Shown piece after piece: positions 1-8,329 of a stretch of 64,000 nt of DNA. The translations under genes and the position numbers were made by a program. Origin of the DNA: Crocinitomicaceae bacterium (GTDB taxonomy: Bacteria > Bacteroidota > Bacteroidia > Flavobacteriales_G > Salibacteraceae). The notes below the pieces were generated by a model. That model made no database searches and was not told the origin of the DNA. It worked only from the letters and a program-made list of their open reading frames with translations. Within the stretch, counting starts at the first letter, position 1. Each line of letters begins with the position of its first letter. Location: positions 124,001 through 188,000 of the forward strand of contig PAVO01000039.1 in the NCBI GenBank assembly GCA_002713215.1, read 5' to 3'.

Positions 1-31
1 TAATGAATCTACAACCTTCTCCATATTCAGT

Positions 32-910
32 CTAAACTTTGGATTTTGTAATCTCGTTGCGCATTGCGCTTACCTGCTTGTAGAATTCCTGAAAATGACT
101 TGTTTCCAAAACAGATACGTCATACGAGTATTCGTCTTCGCCTTTAAGTCCTTCTATACTTCCAAAATAATCAGACAGGGCAACAATTTTTGCCTGTAAG
201 TCCTTTGTTTGATCATTTTTATTGGGTTGGATATCCAATCCCTTGATCAAGTTAGGTAAAATGGTCATTTGCTCTATAAGTCGCTCGCGGAGCATTTCAT
301 TATCGCTATTTCTGGCAGCATCCAATCCAATGTACATTCCTTCTAACCACGCTCCGGTAAAAATGACCATTGCTGTATGCTCTTCGTTGTTTTCAGCGAT
401 TAGAACATCTGTTTTTTCCTGGAATTCTAACATGATTGAGATTACGGAATCTTTGTTTCCGATATTCGCCTCAAACCTTTCCAAAATCGGTGCCGAATTA
501 AAAATACCAGACATTCCCGTTTCATCAGAAAGTGTTCTAATGCTTTTCAAGTATTGCGTGGACAACTGCGTTTGATCATTCAATACACAGTAAAACATAT
601 CAGCAGAGTAAACCCCAAAATTGAGAAGTTTTTCAAATTTTGATAAATACTTGGAAGTATTATCCGGTGCATTGGTTATTCCATCTATATACTTTAAACC
701 TGAGCTCTTGAAAATAGTATGAATCTGAAGTGCTGAAGGAATAATGAAATCTGCCTCTTCAGTATCCTCGGTCTCAACTTGTACCTCTTCAACAACAGCC
801 TCCTGGTTATCTTCTACAGATTGTTGTTCTGTACCCGCTTCACTTCCGCAGCTCCATAACGTAATTATTCCCAGGGCTATACTCAATAAAACAATGCTTT
901 TCCTTATCAT
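32..910 (-). CDS. Predicted lipoprotein of unknown function
   Basis: 292 residues. The N-terminus is a hydrophobic signal ending in a lipobox-like LWSC (Cys at about residue 21), so it is probably a lipid-anchored envelope protein. An acidic low-complexity linker rich in Glu, Val and Gln follows (about residues 25-50), then a soluble alpha-helical domain with no cysteines beyond one at about position 105. I recognise no catalytic motif. The conserved-looking patches (a GLKY segment, then NFGVYSADMFYCVLN) suggest a family of unknown function widespread in Bacteroidota, from memory only. The neighbour on the same strand is another exported unknown, with about 70 bp between them. Confidence 0.8.
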   Translation of the reverse strand: MIRKSIVLLSIALGIITLWSCGSEAGTEQQSVEDNQEAVVEEVQVETEDTEEADFIIPSALQIHTIFKSSGLKYIDGITNAPDNTSKYLSKFEKLLNFGVYSADMFYCVLNDQTQLSTQYLKSIRTLSDETGMSGIFNSAPILERFEANIGNKDSVISIMLEFQEKTDVLIAENNEEHTAMVIFTGAWLEGMYIGLDAARNSDNEMLRERLIEQMTILPNLIKGLDIQPNKNDQTKDLQAKIVALSDYFGSIEGLKGEDEYSYDVSVLETSHFQEFYKQVSAMRNEITKSKV

Positions 911-981
911 TTTTTACTTTTTGCTATACACGTTTGCGAATATATAAATTTATGTAGACGACAAAATATCAGATTCGCTTT

Positions 982-1518
982 TTAAAATTCTAAATTATGA
1001 TATCCTGAACCCATTATAATACATCCCTTATTTCTAACACGATTGTTGTACTCCTGATCTGCAGGAACCCTAATAGAAACATATATTCTAGTACCCTCAA
1101 ATCCCTCTGGAACTTCATAAGTAAAGTGCTTATCAGAAGATTCGTGAAGTACCTTAGCAGTGCTCATCTTTAAAGGCTTATCTGTAATTTTTATTTCAAC
1201 ATTGGTCGGCATACCCTCCGAATTTACAATGAACTTATAATTCGTAGAATGATACAAGGGAATTACCACGGTCCAAACCTTATCATAGGGTTTATATTGA
1301 ATTTTAGTTGTTGTTATCTTATCAAACCGGAATGGAGTCATATCAGCTTTAATTTTCACCACCGACTCTGCCCTTTTACATGCGTCCTTTATCTCCAGAG
1401 AAGGTGCTTCTCCATTTTTTCCAGACTTAGAACTTTTCTTGTCTTTTTTTTGTGCATGGGAATGTATCGGGGTGGCAATTAAGAAAGCTAAAAATAAGAA
1501 CAACGAAAACTTAGTCAT
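982..1518 (-). CDS. Secreted protein of unknown function
   Basis: 178 residues from the ATG at 1518. An in-frame upstream start at 1542 exists, but the shorter form begins directly with a signal peptide (MTKFSLFLFLAFLI...HSHAQ, cleavage after AQ). A Lys/Ser-rich basic stretch follows the cleavage site. The remainder looks beta-rich and contains two cysteines that could pair in the periplasm (about residues 47 and 167). No known domain is recognised. It is transcribed divergently from the antiporter gene at 1757, so the 240-bp gap probably holds promoters for both. Confidence 0.7.
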   Translation of the reverse strand: MTKFSLFLFLAFLIATPIHSHAQKKDKKSSKSGKNGEAPSLEIKDACKRAESVVKIKADMTPFRFDKITTTKIQYKPYDKVWTVVIPLYHSTNYKFIVNSEGMPTNVEIKITDKPLKMSTAKVLHESSDKHFTYEVPEGFEGTRIYVSIRVPADQEYNNRVRNKGCIIMGSGYHNLEF

Positions 1519-1700
1519 GTCAATATTGTATGATTTAATCACAAATTCGAAGGTAACTAAAGTAGTAAAGATTTAGAACACATAACTACGGCTAATAAAA
1601 AATAATGAACGTTTCACCTTTCTTTATAATATTCCGTAACTCACTGATTTGCTTTAATTTAAATGATTTTATACAATTTAGGAATTATAACAAAGTTTTA

Positions 1701-1708
1701 TATTTTTG
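1701..1708 (+). promoter_or_regulatory. Promoter -7 element TATTTTTG for the CPA1 antiporter
   Basis: TATTTTTG matches the Bacteroidota housekeeping -7 consensus TAnnTTTG, 48 bp upstream of the ATG at 1757. No convincing TTTG -33 element lies at the usual distance. The in-frame TTG inside this element is not the start, because coding there would add 17 residues in front of a good signal peptide. Confidence 0.5.
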
Positions 1709-1756
1709 GTCTCACACACTCAAAATTTAATTAATCTCACAATTAATAAGTCTCAT

Positions 1757-3295
1757 ATGGAAAGATTTACAAAAATCATTTTAACCTCTATCGTTGGTTT
1801 ACTTTTCACCTCATACTCGTATGCTGGTACAATTGAATCTTCATCCCTTAAAATACTATTTCAGGATGAAATATCAGTCTTTACCAACAACAATCTACAA
1901 GCTGACGAAACCATTCAGGCGGAAGAAGTTTCTGACAATGTAGAAGAGGAGAACGCAGAACATGGACATGGTCATGGTCATGGAGAGGGAGGTATGAGCA
2001 CATTGGACTTACTGGCACTGCTGGTTATGCTTGCCGCGATCTTTATGTTTATTAATATTCATTACATTAAGCTACCAGGTACCATTGGACTTATGATTCA
2101 GGCTCTGGTGCTTAGTTTGGTAATCGTGGGCATAGGCTTTGTCTTCCCCCCTATTCGACAGGCGGCTGAAGACATAATGAGGGAGGTTGATTTTACAAAG
2201 GTGTTGCTGAACATAATGTTGAGCTTTTTACTCTATGCAGGTGCCCTGCATGTTGATATTGACAAATTAAGAGAAGAGGCAGCATCGGTTGCAGTACTTG
2301 CCATAGTAGGTACTTTAATGTCAACCTTCTTAATTGGTACGGCAATTTATTACTTCCTGGGTTTATTTGACCTCGGGTATGAAGTATCATTTATCTATTG
2401 CCTTTTGTTTGGAGCCCTTATATCACCCACCGACCCAATTGCAGTACTCGCTATATTAAAGACTACTAACATTTCGAAGAACCTACAGATTAAGATTGAA
2501 GGTGAGTCGCTTTTTAACGATGGAATTGGTGTTGTGGTGTTTCTTACCATTCTTGCAATTGCTACCGGAGGTGGTCATGGCCATGGTGGTGGAGAAATGA
2601 CAGCCAGTAGCGTAGCCATGTTGTTCGGACAAGAAGTATTTGGTGGTGTAATACTAGGGTTTGCTTTTGGAGCTTTAGGATACTGGCTATTGGTTATTAT
2701 CGACAATGCACATGAGGAACTTGAAGTGCTTACTACGCTATCACTGGTGTTGGTGGGCACGCAGTTAGCTGTCTTTTTACATTTCTCTGCTCCCCTTGCT
2801 ATGGTGGTAATGGGATTAATTGTAGGTCGAGGAAACTCTACAGCCGGAGAGCTGGATGAAGATGGAAATGAAATTGAAGGTATTGCCGGGGAATATGTTA
2901 TGAAATTCTGGCACCTGGTTGACGAGGCTATGAACGCCATACTGTTCATCCTCATTGGCCTGGAAATGTTGATTATCGTGGAAGAAAGTAGCGCTGCATT
3001 CCTTCAAATAGGACTAATTGGAATATTCATAATTCTTGCCGGAAGATTTATTGGGGTGGCAGTTCCGGTTACAATTCTTGATTTTTTCAAAAAGTCGGCA
3101 AAGGGTACAATACCCATTCTTACCTGGGGTGGTCTTCGTGGAGGAATTTCAATTGCCTTAGCACTATCACTCTCAGCTGATCAAATTGGCACTGAAATCA
3201 AGTACCTGATTGTAACTATGACCTATTGTGTGGTTGTATTCTCCATTTTGATTCAGGGAATGACCATTGAAAAACTGGTAAAAAGATATTTGTAA
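1757..3295 (+). CDS. CPA1-family Na+/H+ (cation:proton) antiporter
   Basis: 512 residues from the ATG at 1757. It begins with a signal-peptide-like segment (about 1-24), then an acidic region and a His-Gly repeat (EHGHGHGHGEGG). A 12-13 helix antiporter domain follows. The family hallmarks are visible: SPTDPIAVLAI, then the GESLFNDGIGVVVF segment with its conserved acidic residue, and GGLRGGISIALALS near the C-terminus. A second His-rich loop (GGGHGHGGG) sits between transmembrane segments. It should exchange Na+ or another monovalent cation for protons across the inner membrane. The His-rich loops may sense pH or bind metal; that is inference. It appears monocistronic, with a terminator directly after it. 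Confidence 0.93.
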   Translation: MERFTKIILTSIVGLLFTSYSYAGTIESSSLKILFQDEISVFTNNNLQADETIQAEEVSDNVEEENAEHGHGHGHGEGGMSTLDLLALLVMLAAIFMFINIHYIKLPGTIGLMIQALVLSLVIVGIGFVFPPIRQAAEDIMREVDFTKVLLNIMLSFLLYAGALHVDIDKLREEAASVAVLAIVGTLMSTFLIGTAIYYFLGLFDLGYEVSFIYCLLFGALISPTDPIAVLAILKTTNISKNLQIKIEGESLFNDGIGVVVFLTILAIATGGGHGHGGGEMTASSVAMLFGQEVFGGVILGFAFGALGYWLLVIIDNAHEELEVLTTLSLVLVGTQLAVFLHFSAPLAMVVMGLIVGRGNSTAGELDEDGNEIEGIAGEYVMKFWHLVDEAMNAILFILIGLEMLIIVEESSAAFLQIGLIGIFIILAGRFIGVAVPVTILDFFKKSAKGTIPILTWGGLRGGISIALALSLSADQIGTEIKYLIVTMTYCVVVFSILIQGMTIEKLVKRYL

Positions 3296-3318
3296 TCCCA
3301 GGATAATTTTAAAATTGC

Positions 3319-3354
3319 AAAAGACCTTTTGGATATTCCAAAGGGTCTTTTTTT
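3319..3354 (+). terminator. Rho-independent terminator after the antiporter
   Basis: An imperfect stem, AAAAGACCTTTTGG paired with CCAAAGGGTCTTT, has a 5-nt loop and is followed by seven T. It lies 24 bp after the antiporter stop. The T-tract is also the left flank of the inverted-repeat element that follows. Confidence 0.85.
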
Positions 3355-3358
3355 ATGC

Positions 3359-3528
3359 AGTGTTTTAGAATAGTGAGGGAATTATCGTCATTCCTTGCTT
3401 GACAAGGAACCGACGAAGGAGCTCAGTGAAACTAATCTAGTCTCTATATCTAGATTCCTGCTTTCGCAGGAATGACGTGTCTTTTTATATGGTAGTATTA
3501 TTAACACTCATCATTCTACAACACCATG
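3359..3528. repeat. MITE-like inverted-repeat element, copy A
   Basis: About 170 bp. The ends are imperfect inverted repeats: 3360-3377 pairs with 3507-3524 at 15 of 18 positions (GTGTT.TAGAAT..TGAG). The core at 3389-3476 is nearly identical to the core of the copy at 9877-9963. It contains a hairpin TTCCTTG/CAAGGAA and a hairpin ATTCCTGC-TTTC-GCAGGAAT, and a closing stem GTCATTCC/GGAATGAC competes with both. An exact 11-bp direct repeat TTTTTTTATGC flanks the element (3348-3358 and 3529-3539), like a target-site duplication. No ORF is inside, so any mobility would have to come from elsewhere. Confidence 0.8.
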
Positions 3529-3541
3529 TTTTTTTATGCTC

Positions 3542-3765
3542 TGTTGTAGAACAGTGGAACTATTCGATTTCGTTAAGCTGTTCGTCATTCCGTAAGATTA
3601 GATGGTCCTTCCGATGATAATCGAGAAGTAGCTAACCTTATTTACGGAATAACGGAAACTGGACTACTTTGTGTACATCGCACGTTATCTTTATAAAAAG
3701 GGCTTTTTTATCCTCAAATCTATTCGTGCCATACTTTGGAACACATTCCTCACTATCCTACAACA
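3542..3765. repeat. Related inverted-repeat element with a different core (copy C)
   Basis: About 224 bp. The ends share the terminal motif of the other copies: TGTTGTAGAACAGTG at 3542 and, on the opposite strand, TGTTGTAGGATAGTG ending at 3765 (13 of 15 identical). The interior differs from copies A and B, but it also starts its stem with CGTCATTCC: ATTCCGTAA at 3587-3595 pairs with TTACGGAAT at 3642-3650. A second short hairpin, AAAAAG-GG-CTTTTT, lies near 3695-3710. Its right end abuts the pepD terminator stem. No coding potential. Confidence 0.65.
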
Positions 3766-3797
3766 AAGAAGGCGTTGGGATATCCCAACGCCTTCTT
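3766..3797. terminator. Strong terminator hairpin for pepD
   Basis: A perfect 15-bp stem (AAGAAGGCGTTGGGA and its complement) around a central TA. It lies 20 bp beyond the pepD stop on the minus strand. The minus-strand exit reads CTTCTTTGTTG and the plus-strand exit CTTCTTACTTT, so it may work in both directions. Confidence 0.85.
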
Positions 3798-3817
3798 ACT
3801 TTAGCATTAATTCCGAA

Positions 3818-5281
3818 CTAGTTTTTGTTCGGTATATCCTTTAATATTTTCTGTAAATATCCCCAAAACCTTTCCGTGGTAGGAATATTAGCCATCTCAT
3901 CTGGCGAATGAGCATTTTTTATTGTAGGACCAAATGAAATCATATCCAATTGAGGTTGCGTACGTGCAATAATCCCACACTCCAATCCGGCGTGAATGGC
4001 ACTTACCTCAGGCTTTTCACCAAAGAACTCTTCATGTATAACCCGCATCGTTTTTAATATGTCCGAATCAGGATTTGGGGTCCAACCCGGGTAACTTCCA
4101 CCATGAGTAACTTCTGCTCCAATTAATTTAAACAGAGAGTCAATCTGATTTTTCAAATCTATCTTAGGCTCTTCAATGGAACTTCTGGTAAGAAAATCTA
4201 CGGTCATACGTCCATTCTCTATTTGAACCCTTGAAAGGTTAGTAGATGTTTCAACCAATCCGTCAAAATCAGAACTCATACGATAAACACCATTGGGAGC
4301 TGCATTAAGAGCATTTATCATCTTCATGTTATCCTCTTTGGTTACATGCTTACCAGCGCTCTCTGACCTGGAAAACTCTATATATAAATCCGGATCCGTG
4401 TTTTTAAACTCTCCCTTAATTACACCCTCAAATTCTGATACCAAGGCTTCCAAAGCAGAATAATTAGCTTCATCAACAGAGACCAGGCTTACTACTTCTC
4501 TAGGAATAGCATTTCTTAGACTACCTCCATTAAAACTGATAAGTCTAATATCAAAATTTTCGTTTGCCAATACCAAAAATCGGGATAGCAACTTATTGCT
4601 GTTTCCTTTTTGCAAGTGAATATCACACCCCGAATGACCACCAAATAATCCTTTGATGTTTAGTGAACAAGTAATGTAGTTCTCTGGAATAGGCTCTTCG
4701 CTGTAATTATAATTGGCTGAGGTATCAATTCCTCCTGCACAACCAATGCAAAGTTCTCCTTCGTCCTCAGTATCCATATTTAACAATATGTCTCCTTTTA
4801 ACCAACCAGGCTCCAAATTGTTGGCACCAGTCATTCCGGTTTCTTCATCTGCAGTAAAGAGAGCTTCAATAGGTCCATGCTCTAAATTATCGCTTGATAG
4901 TACAGCCATTGCTGCTGCAACTCCCAAACCATTATCAGCACCCAGGGTCGTCCCATCGGCCTTTACCCAATCGCCATCGATATACATTTTAATGCCTTCC
5001 GTATCAAAATCAAATTGGGTAGCTCCATTCTTTTGATGAACCATGTCTAAGTGACCTTGAAGCACAACACCCTTTTTGTTTTCCATACCAGGAGTAGCAG
5101 GCTTTTTGATCAATACGTTGCCAATTTCATCCTTAATGGTTTCCAGTCCCAATTTATTTCCAAAGTCCATCATAAACTGTTGAACCCTCTCTTCTTTTTT
5201 AGATCCCCGGGGTACTTCATTTAAATCAGCAAAATGATTCCAAATTACCTTGGGTTCTAAATTTCTTACTTCTGCACTCAT
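3818..5281 (-). CDS. pepD: Aminoacyl-histidine dipeptidase (M20 metallopeptidase)
   Basis: 487 residues, the usual length for PepD. The M20 metal-site residues are present: GHLDMVH (His77, Asp79), the bridging Asp in LGADNGLG (about 116), and the catalytic Glu pair in TADEETGM (about 146). Later come NMDTEDEG and the C-terminal HAGLECG. It should be a cytosolic di-zinc peptidase that cleaves Xaa-His and other dipeptides. It stands alone, ends at a strong terminator, and is divergent from miaE with 72 bp between the starts. Confidence 0.95.
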   Translation of the reverse strand: MSAEVRNLEPKVIWNHFADLNEVPRGSKKEERVQQFMMDFGNKLGLETIKDEIGNVLIKKPATPGMENKKGVVLQGHLDMVHQKNGATQFDFDTEGIKMYIDGDWVKADGTTLGADNGLGVAAAMAVLSSDNLEHGPIEALFTADEETGMTGANNLEPGWLKGDILLNMDTEDEGELCIGCAGGIDTSANYNYSEEPIPENYITCSLNIKGLFGGHSGCDIHLQKGNSNKLLSRFLVLANENFDIRLISFNGGSLRNAIPREVVSLVSVDEANYSALEALVSEFEGVIKGEFKNTDPDLYIEFSRSESAGKHVTKEDNMKMINALNAAPNGVYRMSSDFDGLVETSTNLSRVQIENGRMTVDFLTRSSIEEPKIDLKNQIDSLFKLIGAEVTHGGSYPGWTPNPDSDILKTMRVIHEEFFGEKPEVSAIHAGLECGIIARTQPQLDMISFGPTIKNAHSPDEMANIPTTERFWGYLQKILKDIPNKN

Positions 5282-5308
5282 TGCTTAAATTTCTTTTAAA
5301 AATTTGCC

Positions 5309-5316
5309 CAAATATA
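5309..5316 (-). promoter_or_regulatory. -7 promoter element for pepD
   Basis: On the minus strand this reads TATATTTG, an exact TAnnTTTG match 27 bp upstream of the pepD ATG. No -33 TTG is visible at 17-23 bp. It lies in the short divergent gap with miaE. Confidence 0.5.
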
Positions 5317-5353
5317 TCCAAATTTGAAGGCCGAAAACAGACTAAATTGTAAT

Positions 5354-5938
5354 ATGGAATTCGAAGTTGAATTGAGATGGAAAACACCGCAAGAATGGGT
5401 TGATGCTGTTTTAGCTGATCTTCCTTCATTTTTACAAGATCATGCAGATTGCGAGCGAAAAGCTTCGTCAATGGCCATGAGTTTTATTGCCAAATGCCCT
5501 GATCGCGTGGAAATGATTCCGGAATTAATTGAAATTGCACTGGAAGAATTGGTTCACTTTAAACTGGTTTACGAGGTAATGGACTCCAAAGGAATTGCCC
5601 TCCCAAAACAATTGGAGTCGGACAACTATATAGCTCAACTTATAAAAAAATGTCGTTCTGGGTTGAATGAGCGCTTGCTGGATAGAATGGTTGTGGCCTC
5701 TATTGTTGAGGCAAGAGGAGCTGAACGGTTTAGAATGGTTGCTGAAAACATTGAAGATGTCGATCTGAAAAAATTTTATGACATGCTCTGGAAATCCGAA
5801 TTCAAACACAGCGACGTTTTTTTAAGGCTGGCACTATCCTACTGGCCAAGAGAAACCATCCACCAACGATTGAATTACTTTCTTGATGAGGAGGCAATTA
5901 TTTGTAAATCTTTACCATTCCGAGCTGCACTTCATTAA
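5354..5938 (+). CDS. miaE: tRNA-(ms2io6A)-hydroxylase-like diiron protein
   Basis: 194 residues from the ATG at 5354. It is a ferritin-like four-helix protein with six diiron ligands arranged as expected for MiaE: Glu34 (CERKASSMAM), then EELVHF with its E..H pair (about 65-68), an isolated Glu in VEARGAERF (about 118) and E..H in KSEFKHSDVF. MiaE hydroxylates the isopentenyl group of 2-methylthio-N6-isopentenyl-adenosine at tRNA position 37, using oxygen. An in-frame TTG at 5324 is ignored, since it lacks homology-like sequence and overlaps promoter space. It is followed 24 bp later by yqgE, which has its own -7 element. Confidence 0.85.
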   Translation: MEFEVELRWKTPQEWVDAVLADLPSFLQDHADCERKASSMAMSFIAKCPDRVEMIPELIEIALEELVHFKLVYEVMDSKGIALPKQLESDNYIAQLIKKCRSGLNERLLDRMVVASIVEARGAERFRMVAENIEDVDLKKFYDMLWKSEFKHSDVFLRLALSYWPRETIHQRLNYFLDEEAIICKSLPFRAALH

Positions 5939-5950
5939 GTAACAATCATA

Positions 5951-5958
5951 TAATTTTG
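5951..5958 (+). promoter_or_regulatory. -7 promoter element for yqgE
   Basis: TAATTTTG is an exact consensus match that ends 4 bp before the yqgE ATG (5963). Transcripts from it would be leaderless or nearly so. It sits in the 24-bp gap after miaE. Confidence 0.5.
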
Positions 5959-5962
5959 ACGC

Positions 5963-6574
5963 ATGGCTGATAAAGGAAAGCAAAAAGCATTTGATGAGTT
6001 TTTTAGCGGACTTAATTATGGATCGAAAACCGTTAAAACTGGAAATGTCCTAATTTCTGATCCGTTTTTAATGGATCCGAATTTTTCGAGAACGGTTGTA
6101 CTTATGGTAAAACACAACGATGAGGGAAGCCTTGGTTTTATCCTAAATGATCAATCAAAATACTCAATTACAGAAGTGGTTGAAGACTTTCCTAAATTTA
6201 AGACCAACGTATTTTTAGGTGGACCGGTCGGTAACGAAAGCCTGTTCTTTATTCATACCCGAAACGACATTATCTCTGGAGGAGAAGAAATACTGGATGG
6301 GCTATACTGGGGCGGTAATTTTGATGAACTGAAAGCTGCGGTCTCCGATGAACGGATTAAACGAGACGAGGTAATTTTCTTTGTTGGATATTCGGGTTGG
6401 GAAAAAGACCAGTTAAATTTTGAGCTGAGCGAACGCAGTTGGATTGTTGCAGAAATAACGACAAAAGAAGTAATGCTTCAGACCGGTAAAACGCTTTGGA
6501 ACAGTAAACTAAAAAAGTTGGGTGACAAATTCAAAATATTGTCCAATTTCCCCGAAGACCCTTCAATGAATTAA
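5963..6574 (+). CDS. YqgE/AlgH family protein
   Basis: 203 residues. It carries the YqgE/AlgH signature early: GNVLISDPFLMDPNFSRTVVLMVKHND, with GSLGFILN following, then FLGGPVG and GYSGWEKDQLNFEL in the second half. The family is cytosolic with no settled biochemical role; AlgH was first linked to alginate regulation in Pseudomonas. The N-terminal 20 residues are extra compared with the short enterobacterial form. It is convergent with the DUF4197 gene, with only 6 bp between the stops. Confidence 0.9.
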   Translation: MADKGKQKAFDEFFSGLNYGSKTVKTGNVLISDPFLMDPNFSRTVVLMVKHNDEGSLGFILNDQSKYSITEVVEDFPKFKTNVFLGGPVGNESLFFIHTRNDIISGGEEILDGLYWGGNFDELKAAVSDERIKRDEVIFFVGYSGWEKDQLNFELSERSWIVAEITTKEVMLQTGKTLWNSKLKKLGDKFKILSNFPEDPSMN

Positions 6575-6580
6575 CGCTTG

Positions 6581-7432
6581 TTAATCTAGAGCACCAAATA
6601 CTTTTTTAAGAATATCGGTAACCCGGTGCAGCGGGTTTGTTCTAATCTTTTTTTCCTCTTCCTTAATTTTCACAAACAATCCATCCAATCCTTTATTGGT
6701 TGAATATGAAGATAGATCGGTTGCCCCAACTGGATTTATACTCATAAGACTTGCAATGGTGGCGCTACTGGTCAGCCCAGTGGGCACCTTCTTATTAAGA
6801 ATATCGTTGTAATCTTTTACATAATCTTCGTAGGTATCGACAACACTGCTATTACCAACTTTGATCGACTTCAAAGCAGTTTCAATTTTAGGCTCGAACT
6901 TTCCAAATAATTCAACCCTGGTTTTGCCATTTAGGTAAGCCGATGCCGCTGTATCTACACCTCCAAACAGAATATTATTTGCATCTGTAATGGTCATGTC
7001 TACTATAGCCTGAAAGAATATTGGACCTGCTTCTTTTGCAGCAGATTCAGCAGCCCGATTAATTCCTAAAATAAGATCCTCTTCCTTGCTCGATAAGGGG
7101 TTCACTAATCCGGGAATGCCTGCTGTATAGATTTGCTTACCGGTAAAACTTCCGAGTCCAAAGACATTGATTGACTTTGATTGAAAGGCTTCCAAAGAAC
7201 TGCTGACTTCATGGGGAAGCAGTAGTTTAACCGCCTGATCTTTAAAATAACCATCGGCTACAGAAAGTTTGGTGGTTGCTGTATCAACTCCTACTCTTAA
7301 AGCTGACTTTAGCCCTTCTATTATTTCAGAAGTTGCAATTCCAGTAGATGGTTCAGATTCTTCATCCTTTGTGCAGGAAAACGAAACAATTGAAAAGCAT
7401 AATAAATACAGGAATGGTCTTAAAGTTTTCAT
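6581..7432 (-). CDS. DUF4197 lipoprotein
   Basis: 283 residues. The signal ends in SFSC (lipobox Cys at about 20), which suggests an outer-membrane or periplasm-anchored lipoprotein. The mature part begins with an acidic spacer and then matches DUF4197: an ALRVGVDTAT segment, GYFKDQAVKLLLP, and later AAESAAKEAGPIFFQAI and a YLNGKTR region before a helical C-terminus. No enzymatic function is known for the family. It has its own -7 element and seems monocistronic. Confidence 0.85.
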   Translation of the reverse strand: MKTLRPFLYLLCFSIVSFSCTKDEESEPSTGIATSEIIEGLKSALRVGVDTATTKLSVADGYFKDQAVKLLLPHEVSSSLEAFQSKSINVFGLGSFTGKQIYTAGIPGLVNPLSSKEEDLILGINRAAESAAKEAGPIFFQAIVDMTITDANNILFGGVDTAASAYLNGKTRVELFGKFEPKIETALKSIKVGNSSVVDTYEDYVKDYNDILNKKVPTGLTSSATIASLMSINPVGATDLSSYSTNKGLDGLFVKIKEEEKKIRTNPLHRVTDILKKVFGALD

Positions 7433-7464
7433 ATTTAGTTCTTTGATTATCTAATGATTCTTTC

Positions 7465-7472
7465 CAAAGTTA
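7465..7472 (-). promoter_or_regulatory. -7 promoter element for the DUF4197 gene
   Basis: The minus strand reads TAACTTTG, matching TAnnTTTG, 33 bp upstream of the ATG. A TTTG (plus 7489-7492) lies 16 bp further upstream, slightly closer than typical, inside the 3' end of the upstream aminotransferase gene. Confidence 0.5.
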
Positions 7473-7480
7473 ATAATTCA

Positions 7481-8329
7481 CTAAGCAACAAAAATCTTGT
7501 TCAATTCCTGAACCAAAGCTTCACTGTATTTTTTGTAAAACCTTTTTGATTTATGTCCACTTACCCATGATATTCCATCTATCGCATTGGTGAGAAAAAT
7601 TTCGTCTGCCATTATAAGATCACTGGGCGAAATTGGAGTTTCGTTTACTTTAATACCCTTTTTAGTAAGTAGGCTAATTAAAACCATTCGCATTGTTCCC
7701 GGGAGACAACCAGAAGAAAGCGGTGGCGTATAAACCTGATCACCGCGAATGACAAAAACATTACTTGAAACGGCTTCACACAGTTCATTATTACCATTTA
7801 TAATAAAAGCATCGTCCAATTTCGATTGTTGAGCATATCGTGCCGCCATAACAAAAAGTTGAGCATTTGCCGATTTTACCATGGACAGAATATTCAATGG
7901 TTTCTTTATTCGGGTATAAAAATCCATTTGCTTTCCTCTATTATTCAATACAAAGGATTCATTGGGCAATTCGTAAGACTCTATTGAGTATTGTGCTTCA
8001 TTAGAAGTTGGAAAATAAGTTCCTCCTCCACCCCGATAAAACGACATTCTAACCTTAGCTCCTTTTTTATGCTCGTTCATTTCCAGCAATTCGGAAATTT
8101 CTGCTTTTACTTTTTGCCATTCTATTTTACTAGCATCAATTTCCAAAATCTCCAATCCATGTTTTAAACGTTGGATATGAAAATCCCAGAAAGGCAATTT
8201 GGTTTTTATTGATCTTATGGTCTCAAATAGACCGTCTCCATATTTAAACGATCTATTTTCCTGTGATATGAAAGCGTTACCTGTCGACGTTATTTTCCCG
8301 TTGTCAATTACAAAGCTTCCTCTACTCAT
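7481..8329 (-). CDS. PLP-dependent class IV aminotransferase / aminodeoxychorismate lyase-like
   Basis: 282 residues. Fold-type IV features are clear: FKYGDGLFETIR near residue 30, the PLP lysine in SMVKSANAQLFV (about 158), and the cofactor-binding ELCEAVSSNVFVI with the GCLPGTMR turn. These fit 4-amino-4-deoxychorismate lyase (PabC), branched-chain or D-amino acid aminotransferases, and the substrate cannot be told by eye. The start overlaps the preceding HAD gene stop by 4 bp, so it is translationally coupled as the last gene of a rhomboid/HAD/aminotransferase operon. Confidence 0.85.
   Translation of the reverse strand: MSRGSFVIDNGKITSTGNAFISQENRSFKYGDGLFETIRSIKTKLPFWDFHIQRLKHGLEILEIDASKIEWQKVKAEISELLEMNEHKKGAKVRMSFYRGGGGTYFPTSNEAQYSIESYELPNESFVLNNRGKQMDFYTRIKKPLNILSMVKSANAQLFVMAARYAQQSKLDDAFIINGNNELCEAVSSNVFVIRGDQVYTPPLSSGCLPGTMRMVLISLLTKKGIKVNETPISPSDLIMADEIFLTNAIDGISWVSGHKSKRFYKKYSEALVQELNKIFVA

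Noticed and set aside
3386-3477. CRISPR-like or small-RNA interpretation of the repeat core
   Set aside because: There are only isolated copies, not a regular array, and the shared terminal inverted repeats with flanking direct repeats fit a mobile element better.
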